In this document: in pieces, positions 42,740-53,276 of the stretch
Layout: every line of letters begins with the position of its first letter
Position numbering within the stretch: position 1 is the stretch's first letter
From: Clytia hemisphaerica
Taxonomy: Eukaryota; Cnidaria; Hydrozoa; Leptothecata; Clytiidae
Assembly: GCA_902728285.1 (NCBI GenBank)
Contig: CACVBU010000402.1
Span: 1,404,528 to 1,468,527 of the forward strand
Direction of reading: 5' to 3'
DNA: 64,000 bases
Made by a program: the position numbers and the translations under genes
The notes under the pieces: generated by a model
What the model was told of the DNA's origin: nothing
What the model saw: only the letters and a program-made list of their open reading frames with translations
Databases searched by the model: none

Positions 42740-44065
42740 GGACCTACCTGGTTATGCATTTAACACATATATAATTGATATCTACGTGAGCCGTGAGCGT
42801 GGCCATTAAACAATCATTCAGAACACAAATAGTAACGATCTATTAAAATTAGTCGTTTGTTTCTTATAAAAAACGTTTAGAAACCAAAATTACATGCTCT
42901 TGAAATGTTCTTTCATATTCATTACTCAAGACTTTGTGAGCAAAAAAAACATCTCTCATAAAAAAATTGAGTAATTTGGCTAAGAACATTGATGTATGCT
43001 TATTAATAGTGATTCTTATAGATAAACATGCGTTTTTGAGCCAACAACATTTTTTTGAAAAAATCTGCTTAAGCCATCTTTTACCTATGATGGTACCCTA
43101 CTTTCATGCAAAAAATCTGAAAAAGTTAATGATCCAATTTTTCACAAAGTCCAAAAAAACCGTTTTTTAGCCATTTGTTGGCCAAAATTTGCCCAAAATC
43201 TTTTTTTTTGAAAGTCGGGCTCCGTCACATTCGAGGGTTTATAGTTATGCATCTTTGCGCAAAAAATCATAAAGAATCAAAGAGCCAATCTCGAGAAAAG
43301 CTGATACCTAAGTAATTGATAATTTGCTTATAGATAAATATTGAATTTGGCCAGTTTTTCTATAAAAACACGCCAAGAAACCAAAATTTCATGTCTAAAC
43401 ACACACATTCTTCAAAAGTAAGCCCTCATGAGCAAAAAAAAACATCTATCTCATAAAAAAATTGAGTAATTTAACTAAGAACATTGATGTATGCTTCTGA
43501 ATAGTGATTATTATAGATAAACATGCGTTTTTTGAGCCAACAATATTTTTTGAAAAATCTGCTTGAGCCATCTTTTACGATGGTACCCTACTTTTATGCA
43601 AAAAATCAGAAAAAACTAATGATTCAATTTTTCACAAAGTCCAAAAAACCCGTTTTTTAGCCGTTTTTTGGCCCCAATTTGCCCCCAAATTATTTTTTTC
43701 GAAAATCGGGCTCCGTCACATTCGAGGGCTTATAGTTACACATCTTTGTGCAAAAAATCTGAAAAAACTAATGAGCCAATCACGAGGAAAGCTAATAGCG
43801 AACGAACGAACGAACGAACGAACGAACGAACGAACGAACGAACGAACGAACGAACGAACGAACGAACGAACGAACGAACGAACGAACGAACGAACGAACG
43901 AACGAACGAACGAACGGGTCCAAAAATCTAGTTTTAGGTGGCGACACGACAGAAAAACGCAATTTTCTGACGTGGGACAAAATTTCTCTTATTTTTGCCC
44001 CTGGGACAATGGAGCAAAAATGATTTGAACCAAAGGTTAAATTAAAGGACCTCCGAGGTAGGTCC
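42740..44065 (+). repeat. Dispersed TIR repeat, copy 3
   Basis: This is the best-preserved ends of the family: GGACCTACCT at the left and AGGTAGGTCC at the right are perfect 10-bp inverted repeats. Two internal subunits start near 42948 and 43440. The GAAC array that is short in copies 1 and 2 is expanded here (43800-43916). Confidence 0.8.
43800..43916. repeat. GAAC microsatellite, about 29 units
   Basis: This is an uninterrupted AACG/GAAC tetranucleotide array. It is open in several frames on both strands (NERT and RSFV repeats), which is a consequence of the 4-bp unit, not a gene. Confidence 0.95.
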
Positions 44066-44286
44066 GAAGAGCGAGACGCTTATTGAATGAATGTCTAACT
44101 ACGATCAAACCTATCTAACTATAATCGAATCACGATCAAACATTAACAGATCAATTGAACAGTCATCGAACTTTACCGAAATTTCTTGGTTCAATTACTG
44201 TTCGATTTGGTTCGGCAATCGAACACCTATCGTTCGATTAAGTTCGATTAGTTCGGTAATGGAACAGTTCGATTGACATCCCCTGG

Positions 44287-45413
44287 AAATAATACCTCGT
44301 TGGAAAGATAATTTTGTTGTTTTGATGTCATCTTTGTAGACTTTTCAAAAATCTGAAAATGAAAAATGAAGAAAAGTGATATTTTTTACTCGGTCAACAA
44401 ATTTCATCATACCTTAAGGAAAGAAATTTTGGCGACCTGCCAAATTAAGTTCCCACCAAATTTAATTTTTCCCGCCATCTACCAAATTAAATTCCCACCA
44501 ATTTTAAGTGTGCTATTTTGGGCACAGATCCTTTATCCGTCAAATCAAATGACCGCCAAATTTCTTTTTCAAGCCATCCGCCAAATCAAATTCCTTTTAA
44601 AAAACCTTCTCGGCCACCCATTAAATTAAATTCCCACCAAAATTTCTTCCCATCTCTGAAACTCTAGATCCCGCTGATTTCAAATATGTATTCTGGTTTT
44701 CATATCTCTGTTCATATCTCTTTTCAGTCAAGAGTTACAGCCCGTTGCTATAGTCCATTTAAACCATTTTGGGCAATTTATTGCCTGTTCTTTATTACCT
44801 TTTGAACTTTTTTGGAAGGATTTTTAATAACAGCATAATGTAAGTCCATCGATACTTACAACTCGCCTAACCGGACCTTTTCCACAAAACACCAAAATAC
44901 GACATCTGACAAAGCCCAATATCCACGTCTAAGGAATGGTCCTTTCAGCATCATAAATCTGAATAAAAATAATAAACTATTATAACTTGAAAACCAGTAC
45001 ATAATATAGCATATTCGATTCGAGTATCAGATTCATCTGGATTCATATTTATTTATTTAATATCAGATTTATCCTTGACATCTTAAATTGTAGATTACAG
45101 ATTGTACAAGGATTAAATTTCGATTTTGTTTAATTTGGTAATTTCTACTAAATATGACATGAAAACTATCCTTCCAGAGTATACAGTATTCTTGTAAATT
45201 TACATACATGATGCTCAAATTGTTTAACTTTCTCACATAATAAAATCCATGCATTGGAGCATCCTCATTAAAAAAAAATCCTATCTAAACTGATCTAAAC
45301 AGAACAAAATTCCCAAGTGGTCGAGGCAACGCTCTAATTAAGTGTTCCTGGAAGCTTCACTCGACGTTTTTTCGTGGCTTTTTTACATGAATCTGCTAAT
45401 AGAAAATTTTTGT
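44287..45413. other. Non-coding stretch with imperfect minisatellite
   Basis: 44430-44650 repeats the words CCGCCAAATTAAATTCCCACC in degenerate 27-54-bp units, in the manner of a decayed minisatellite. The remainder has nothing recognised. Confidence 0.5.
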
Positions 45414-45617
45414 ATTAGCGAGTTTATGTATTTGCACTTTTGAGGACGGCGAAGTGACTTAAGCGATTTGGAACAGCTCGCAGTTTTGACCCGCAAAACC
45501 GAGGATGGTAAAAGTACTTGTTTACCGTCGTCCTTAGTTGATCAGGATTTAGACAAATCAGAAGCTAACCGTCTTCATTACAGAAAAACACTCATACGAC
45601 ACATACATAAACTATCG
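45414..45617. mobile_element. TIR element, GAGTTTATGTAT family, copy 1
   Basis: The inverted ends are GCGAGTTTATGTATTTGCAC and CATACATAAACTATCGC. The interior block TGAGGACGGCGAAGTGACTT and a TTTACCGTCGTCCT dyad are shared with 50355-50545. It is non-coding. Confidence 0.75.
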
Positions 45618-46394
45618 CGGAATAAATAGATTGGTTTTCACTTGAGTTGCTGTTGACATTTACATTCATTAGATAAATAGTCTTCGAATACTTTAAGACT
45701 TCTGAGAAAGGAATTCTTCACACAAAAAGGTAACCATGAATAAACTCGTCTCTCGAACTATTGAAGCATCGGTGGCCTCGTTTTACAAAAAAGATTACAG
45801 TTGCCGAGATACATTCAAACGAATTGATACTTACTAGTAAAAGAAACCCTATCGGCTCTAAACTCGTATACTTCGTATTCTTATAATTTTAGGGCACGCG
45901 CTTATAAAGAGCTAGTGAAACTTGACTGCAAGTTTTCGCTGTTCTTATTATTATTGTAGTTTTTAGGCCGATCTAAGGGCCACGCCATGGTATGGAACAT
46001 GAAGACCATGAAAACCCACGTTACACTGATGGGAGAAAATTTTGAGATTGATACAAAATTGTATGTGTATTTGTCTAATCTAGAGGATAACCTTTCAAGC
46101 TAAAGATGTATAGGGGATACCTAATTTCAAAGTGGCTGAATTTTTTGAAGGGTTTAACCTTGATAAAAGCTCATCCCACAAATTTCTAGAGTGAAACGAT
46201 AGTTGTAACTGTGAAATGTTATAATTTATCGTTGAATTTGCTGAGTTCCCCTTTAAATGTATCATTCTGCTAATAAAAATATCTTTAAACTTGGACACTT
46301 GGACCTCGGGTAAGCTAGACTTTTGGATGACAAAATCTTCTGTGTATCAGGTTGTTGGTAATGGTTTTTCAGAGTACGAAAATACAGAAAAATA
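45618..46394. other. Non-coding stretch
   Basis: No gene or repeat was recognised. Confidence 0.4.
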
Positions 46395-46869
46395 CAGTTG
46401 ACTCTCACTTATTCGAACCACAGATCTGTAAAGCCCGAAGGGCTAGATTTGCGGCTTTTATCAAAAAGTGAAGCCTAGGTTTGGAAGGATTTCCTACCAA
46501 AGTCACGTGACTATAATATGCAATTTCACCGGTTTGAGAGATGTGAAATAGCGTTTGCCGCCTACTTTTTTTGATCTCGCGCTCCGAAAACAATTACAAT
46601 GCTAGATCCTATCCATCGGCACGAAATTTAAAAAGCCAAATTTTTGCTTCGCTTTTTTTTGCTGGAGAAAGCTTAAAGTTGCCTTCGGGCTTTACAGATA
46701 TCTGTGATTCGAACCTCTATTATTCGAATCTTTCTATCATTCGAACTTATTCCCGGCCACCGTCAAAAAGAAACCCTCTAAATATACTTTCTATAGTTCG
46801 AAGCATCTCTCTGTAATTCGAACAAATAAGTTTCCCAGTTGGAGTTCGAACTATCGAGAGTCAATATTA
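46395..46869. mobile_element. Pogo/Tigger-like MITE with a second element nested inside
   Basis: The outer ends are inverted: CAGTTGACTCTCACTTATTC and the complement of TCGAGAGTCAATA, followed by more TTCGAA words, after a TA. Inside, 46428-46703 is bounded by its own inverted ends CTGTAAAGCCCGAAGG and CCTTCGGGCTTTACAG, so a second element has inserted into the first. Neither encodes a protein. Confidence 0.75.
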
Positions 46870-49532
46870 TTGAACAGAAGTATGAGGATTCATGCTTATT
46901 GCTAAGCTTCCAAAGGGACCCCTTCCCGTTTTGTTTTGGTACCCCTTTCCTCTTGAAAAAAAAATCAAGCTCCCTTTTCCGTGGGTTTTTGTTTCTCGGA
47001 AGGTTTTGAGCGATACGAGCTTTAGAATTTAGATATATTCACGAAAAGAGTCGCGTGAAAATAATTTTATTTCCTCAATTTAACAAAATATTTTTTATAC
47101 ACACAAACTCTGTGTTTTGATAGATAACATCTTTTGAAAGGAATTTTTCAATAACATTATTGAAAAATTAAAACTTCACATTGACAATTTTGACCAATAT
47201 AAGATAATTTTTCAAAAAGACATCCCCTTTTTCGAACTAAGTTAAAACTACACTATGCTATAGTCTGAGGCAAATCACCAGCTAAGAAATACGTCCAAAG
47301 CCAAAGATAATTCCGAACGGGTTTTTTTTGCCGAAAATATTTTACAGCTCACTTACAGCTCTCTTACAGAAATCAACCACCGATTTTTCTGATCCACCAT
47401 ACGGCTGTAAACTCCGTGATATATAATATTTTGCCTTTAATATCCCTTTAACAGACGATAGCATCGTCTAAAGTAAAAGAAATAAAGGAAAATTAAGAAG
47501 GCTTGGAGCTTGAGGGAGGGCAATAATGGGAAGAAATGATGACAGAAATCATACAAACGGTGCAATTCAGATTAAATTCCAGGTTATTCAAACCCCCGTT
47601 TTATTCAAGATTTAAATCGGGAGCATCAAATCAAGAAGATGAAAGCTTTTCCTGAATCTTTTTCCCACGGGAAAAACTTTGTTTGATAAATTTTTTCCAA
47701 ATTCAAAAAATCAAATAGGGGTGACTTTCCCTCCCGATGGGGAAGTACCGCTGGAGCTTGAAAAGTGGACATTGTCAGATAAGAATGTTAGGTACATTTG
47801 GGAAACTATAAGGACGAAAAATCTAAATAAATTCCCATTTTCACCCTCAAAACCTGAAAAGTGGCAAAAAATTACTAAAAGTAAACGAGCAAATGAACAC
47901 TTTTTCTAATTTCCACCCTGAAAATTTTCCAAAATAACCAAAAGTCGACCCTGTCAAACATACATCTTGAAAATTAGTAAATTTGGGACCCTGTCAAATA
48001 TCTTTAGAGCCTTAAAAAGGGACCCTGACCAGCGGTTCGTCTCCTCACCCAATTTTACCTTAGTGCCCCCCCCTGGACTTTCTTCCTATAAAATAACCAT
48101 TGCTTCGCTTGACAATTTTTAAGCAGCGCTTCATTATTAACAAAATCATACACAATTGAAAAGATAATCCAGAGAACAACTTTTCGAGAAAAATAATTTA
48201 CAGCTTGGATAACTAAGCTACTTGCATACCTTAACTCAAGTAAGCACCCTTTTAATGTCAAAAGTAACATCGAAGTCATTAAATTAAGCTCCTGCTGACC
48301 TATGTCAATTTTAATTTGGTCATAATAAGTTATAATGATACAATCAATGCAAATAGCAAATTATAAAGCATTTTACAAATTTCAAAATTAAAATGCCGAG
48401 TGTTACACTTGGTAGTTACTTTCAGCTGTCAAAAACATATCACTTGCAAAAAAATCCTACACTTTCAGTTCCTCAATTATCCAGCTCGTCGCCTTTTACA
48501 GAATTGGTAAAACCATCTGATTAAAGAGATGCTTAAATATTTTTTTAGGGTGTCTAGTGTGGTATGTGCGAGCAGGACCTCAAACCCTTGCCTTTAGAAA
48601 GCCTAAATTAAAGATGATTTTCGGATTTCCTATCTTAAATAGACTCTTTTGTGTTTTCTTCCCCTTAGAGGGAGTTGATAAGGTGAAAAAAACGACCCTT
48701 TAATACAAAAGCCAAAGAAAACAAAAACATCCCCATATGCATCCAATGATTTAGTCTATCATAATTCCCGAAAAATGTATAACTCACGTCTCAATGATTT
48801 GGATGTGCGGCAAACAACAGCAGTAACAAAGTTTGTGATCAAAAAAGCTTTAAAGTGGCCTAGGGCAGTAGCATATTCATTGTCAAAGCGCAGAAACTTC
48901 CCACCATGGCATCCTGAAAGAAAGCGGATGAGCAGAGCAGAGACGCTGTAGAAGAATTGCAATTAAATGTAATACACGGATTGCAAAATTATATCAATGC
49001 AGTCAAAACATGTGATTACTCGAAAAAGTTCACGTGGTTTTATTCCCATGTTACTTCCTTTACAACTTACAGCTGATAACTTTATTAGTGTCAATAAATT
49101 TGAACCAGTCAGAAATAAATGTCATATAACAAGCACATGAAAATTTCGAGTAAAAGCGTGATTTGTCTTCAGACTTTAATTTTGCAACCTGTGTATTGAC
49201 CAATATTGGTATGTAATGTGCGCAAATTCTCAAATCTCAAGAAGTCAGAAGGTTTTCGAGCCGAATGTACGGGTGATTTAGAACGTCTCACATTAAACTT
49301 TACCTGTTTCTGACCAAGGAACTTCTTGTTCTGACATAACAAAGTTGTCCAGTCAACTTCCACGAGGATTAATTCAAATTTTCTAGCAGAAATCCATCAA
49401 CCCATTTTCAAATTGTTTTGATTCAGTCATTGATCGCATTCAAATACAAACATCAAATAAGATTTTCATAATGGCCACATAATGTCAGTTGTTGACTTCA
49501 TAATCTCAAGACCCGAAAATTGAATTGGTGTA
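46870..49532. other. Non-coding stretch, 2.7 kb
   Basis: No domain is found in the small frames (47679-47909, 48055-48279, 48759-48962, 49169-49363). GGGACCCTGTCAAA-like words repeat near 47950-48030. No other structure was recognised. Confidence 0.4.
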
Positions 49533-49737
49533 CACGTTTTTTTTATATAAGAACAAACTATATAAAAACATAAGGCTTCGATGGCCAAAATGCTAAGATC
49601 AAGTTAAGAACATTTTGAGGCCTCGCGGACTCTAGAACACCCAATTTGTTAGAAGAATGGACAAAAAATACTCCAAAAGGCGAACATTTTTAGACTTTAG
49701 AAAGCTTCAAAAAATTTGGATGTTCTTATAAAAAGCA
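49533..49737. mobile_element. TATAAGAACA MITE, copy 3
   Basis: Begins CACGTTTTTTTTATATAAGA, contains ATAAGGCTTCGATGGCCAAA and ends GGATGTTCTTATAAAAAGCA. It is close to the copy at 62299. Confidence 0.8.
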
Positions 49738-50354
49738 CAGGCCCTTAAAATGTGGGAAACACTTATAATGAGTGGGAAAACGTCCGGTTTGTTACGGTTT
49801 GTTCAAGTTCTTTTAATTATGAAATAATGGCCCTTGCTTAATTGATAATAAAATCCGAGTGATAGCCCTTAAACCTTTTTTCGGACAAGATTTTGAAGGT
49901 TTTGAAATTCATAGTTACAGTTAGAAGTCAAAAATTCAACTTGGCATATTGGCAGAAAATACTTTTAGAAAGATAGGCATTATGTCTAGAGATATCTATT
50001 TCGAGAGAGCCGTGGCTTTACGTCCAGCCTATAAAACAATACTTGTACTCTCATTATGACGTAATGAAATATTATTCCCCATTAAGCACTGTGGAGAGGG
50101 GTAGAGGTGTCCCATAATAGCTGAAAAACACATAAACCATCCTCCATCGCCGCGCTGAAATTCACCGTTAGCCGATTTTAAAGATATTATCAATCAAGAT
50201 AAAAATCTTATGTGTGATATAAATAGAATATGATTTACAAATGTTGAAATGATTACATTCTATCGTTTAATTGTTTAATATACTTTCTATCTTAAGAGAT
50301 GTTGATGTTTCCAGTTAATAGTTGTTGTCTATCACTGTCTAGCTTTTGAATTAT
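49738..50354. other. Non-coding stretch
   Basis: No gene or repeat was recognised. Confidence 0.4.
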
Positions 50355-50545
50355 TGGCGAGTTTATGTATCTGTGTTTTTCTGCTATGGGACGGTAAGGT
50401 TCTGATTTGTCTAAATCCTGACTGACTGAGGACGAAGGTAAGTCAGCACTTTTACCGTCCTCGATTTCGTGGCTCAGAACTGAGGTTTTTCCAAATCGCT
50501 TCAGTCACTCCGCCGTCCTCAAAAGTACAAATACATAAACTCACT
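50355..50545. mobile_element. TIR element, GAGTTTATGTAT family, copy 2
   Basis: The ends GCGAGTTTATGTATCTG and the complement of AAATACATAAACTCACTG are inverted. It shares GTCCTC...AAAAGTAC and CGATTTGGAA-type blocks with 45414-45617, in inverse order. Confidence 0.75.
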
Positions 50546-50802
50546 GTAAGGGTCGGAAAAACTAGAGATGCACTGTAAGGGTAGAAATTTCAGAAAATTC
50601 TTGAAAAATCTAGATATTTTGACCAAAAATGCTAGAATTTTGACCATTTTTTGCACGAAAGGGATAAAAAATTTGGGAGAAAATGCACTCTAAGGGTATG
50701 ATTTTCACTGACTTTTGCTCCACTGTAAGGGTGCAATTTTAAAAGCCAATTTTTGGCCCGCACATACCGTCAGTCCACAAACCCAGTGCCCCCCGGGGTT
50801 TG
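50545..50802. repeat. CACTGTAAGGGT repeat, copy 2
   Basis: Four near-copies of CACTGTAAGGGT lie at about 50543, 50571, 50685 and 50721, and the end aligns with 36540-36635. It directly abuts the preceding TIR element. Confidence 0.65.
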
Positions 50803-51265
50803 TTATCTTATCTTATCGACCGTAGTCAGGCCAGGCGCGTACCACTTTATCAACTAATTACCCCCCTAAACTCGATCCAATCCTATTTTTGACACCTTTT
50901 TCTATTGTTTATAGGTGCGAAAAACAGACTGGGACTGTTTTAGGGTGATAAACGGACAAAAAATGCCCGCACGGCAGTTGGCGGCTACGTTCGAAAAGGT
51001 GTATTGTCTTTGTTAATTAATGAGCCTGCTATTGTTGTTATTTTATACCTAGGGATTATGGCTCATTAATGATTTATAATTTTGGTATTAAGTTGCTTGA
51101 GATGTTATACCAGAGTCAGGGTTGTTCTTATAGAATGGTTCTAGCTTTTGGAAAATTCAAGACCTTGGAATACTCATATTCGATTGCAATTTTTGGGTTT
51201 AATGATGAGATTTTGAGATTTTTGTGATTTCTAAAATTTTGAGCGACTTTTTCAGGAAAATTTGT
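50803..51265. other. Non-coding stretch
   Basis: Nothing recognised. Confidence 0.4.
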
Positions 51266-51495
51266 TTAAAGGTTTTATTTTTACATAAGTGTTCCCGTTT
51301 CATATCAGACACATATTTCATATCAGGACAGTGTCTCCCTATTGTTATATTATGCTGATATAAACAAAAGATGTTTTTTTCCCTCTTTCTGTTCATCTTG
51401 CTCCGCATCCGTGTCAATCCAATGTGAAAAAGCTTGTAAATTAAAATTGATGAGTAAGCAAACGACTCTTATTTAAAAACAAAACCTATAAAGCA
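51266..51495. repeat. Dispersed repeat related to 21905-22115
   Basis: Same orientation as the earlier copy. It shares ATATCAGACACATATTTCAT and GTGTCTCCCTATTGTTATAT. The minus-strand frame at 51199-51417 is incidental. Confidence 0.65.
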
Positions 51496-51580
51496 TTTTT
51501 GGGATTTTTGAATACTGAATCAGATCTTAAAATTCAGGTGATTGGGAATATTATAATATCTGTTAAAAAACAAGAGAATA

Positions 51581-51793
51581 TTTTCAGGTGCCAAACAAAC
51601 GGAGGGGAGGGTCGGAATAAATGGGGAAGTTTGAAAAATCTTCAAACTACCAGGGGTATGAAATTAAATTATAAACTAAAATAAGGAACTACTCTTTTGA
51701 CAGATGTAATAAACGGGGGAGGGGGGTGTCCTAATAAGGCCCGGGGAAACAAAAAATTAACTAACAGGGGGGCGTTTATTAGGCACCTGAGAG
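51581..51793. mobile_element. 213-bp TA-flanked MITE related to 31439-31750
   Basis: The ends TTTTCAGGTGCCAAACAAAC and the complement of CGTTTATTAGGCACCTGAGAG are inverted and TA flanks both sides (51579-51580, 51794-51795). The interior is G-rich on the plus strand, mirroring the C runs of its relative. Confidence 0.8.
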
Positions 51794-53276
51794 TATGAAT
51801 CAGAAAAGGTTGAAATTGAGAACTCATGGAAAATCCTGACCTGTTTTTTTTTTGCGATTTATAAATCATACAAGAAAATATTTCTAAAATAACTCAATTG
51901 CTTATCAATAAAAATAATTGAGTGATTTTGCTAAATGATTTAACAGATAGGCGGACCTGAAAACATCCTACATATCCATATCGGAAATAGTTTATTTGCA
52001 AAAGTGTTAGGAATCAAGAATCGGAGATTTCTGTTGACGATTATTTGAATACCAGACACGGTTTTTATTATATCTTATTTTGGTTGGTTTTCCAATAAAA
52101 TTATAGAAAAGTCAATCAAATTATCAATAGTTTCCTGGACATTTTGTGGACCTTAGATCCTCCCTTTTGTGATTGAAAAATATGGACACTTCCTTTATTT
52201 TATACAACGCATATTTTATTCTTATTTTTGACCAATCTTTTTTCGTAAAAGAAAATAGTTTTGGCTTGAATGTTCCCCTTGGTACCTCCCTTTGCGTTTT
52301 AGCTTTTAGTTTGTAAGATAATGTTTGCTTTAAAGAATTATGACAATTTCAAGTTAACATTATTCATGAAGTTTGGAACAAAATTTTGGTCGTACAGAAG
52401 AGGTTGGAAAACTAAAGGGAACTTAAATTTGTTCTAGTTAAGGAAATTTATGAGTTATGGAGTAAGGCATTGTTAGCTGAATCAAGGATTTACTATACAC
52501 TGGATATACAAGTAACAGATTTTTGCCGATTTCTCGTGAACTAGCTATGTCCACAGTAATGATATTATTGTTCACTCTCCTTCCCTCATTAAATGATTTT
52601 TCGAAGCATTTTTATTGCATTTCTTATCGAAAATCACTCATCCAATTCCCAAAAGAGACTTAAAACTTTCCTGTGAGAGTCAGATTCTTCCACTTAATTG
52701 CTAATTATAAGTCGTTATGACGTTTCAAGTTGTGAGAAAGATGCAAAAGACGTGTTGTGTATAAGAAGACCTTGCCACCACGTGCCTCCAAAGGATTTTC
52801 ATACCACAGTGGAGCCAAGACACTCAAGTCTTATGTATGTTAATTTCAGCTCTTCTGGGGAGAGTCTTGGAAAGATATTTCCAATTGAAAATTTCGTGTC
52901 ACTATAAACATTTTGTCTGAATTTCTTGTCTAATGATGTTTTTCTCACATTAGATTTCACAAATGTATCAAGCTTGGATTGCTAGCCTTACTTTCAAACT
53001 TTTTTTTCTGCAAATGTACAAAAAGAAAGAGCTAAAGAAATTTTTAAAAATAAGACTGATATGTATTTTCCAAAAATCAAAATGTTAAAAACATAACTAA
53101 AAGTTTCATGCACTTACGTACAATCATCAGATGTGACTAAAAACAGTGTTGAAAAGAAATTTATGTACAAGAAAAAAATTCTGATTCATTAAAAAGTGAT
53201 TAAAACATGTGATGGGTAATTATTAAAAGATCGTTAAAAGATAAAAAAAAACAAAGGTAGTAAAACTGTAAAATTC
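51794..53276. other. Mostly non-coding; doubtful exon at 52710-52909
   Basis: A frame of about 66 codons (52713-52909, plus strand) is less AT-rich than its surroundings and follows an ATTATAAG acceptor-like site. It has no recognisable domain and no partner exon. The rest has nothing recognised. Confidence 0.3.

Larger units (their letters stand above)
41364..44286. mobile_element. 2.9-kb element with about 200-bp terminal inverted repeats
   Basis: The left arm begins CCAGGGAGTGATGTCAACCG and the right arm ends CGATTGACATCCCCTGG. Complementarity extends over about 200 bp with many TCGAAC/GTTCGA words (41364-41575 against 44090-44286), including the shared GAACGATAGGTGTTCGAT. Inside are two clusters of TTCACGCGCC-like words (41730-41800, 42226-42380) and the third dispersed repeat (42740-44065). 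No transposase frame exists, so it is either non-autonomous or two opposed copies of a shorter element. Confidence 0.7.

Noticed and set aside
43668..44028. NERT and RSFV repeat proteins
   Set aside because: A 4-bp array is open in several frames on both strands; there is no start context, no domain and no coding flank.
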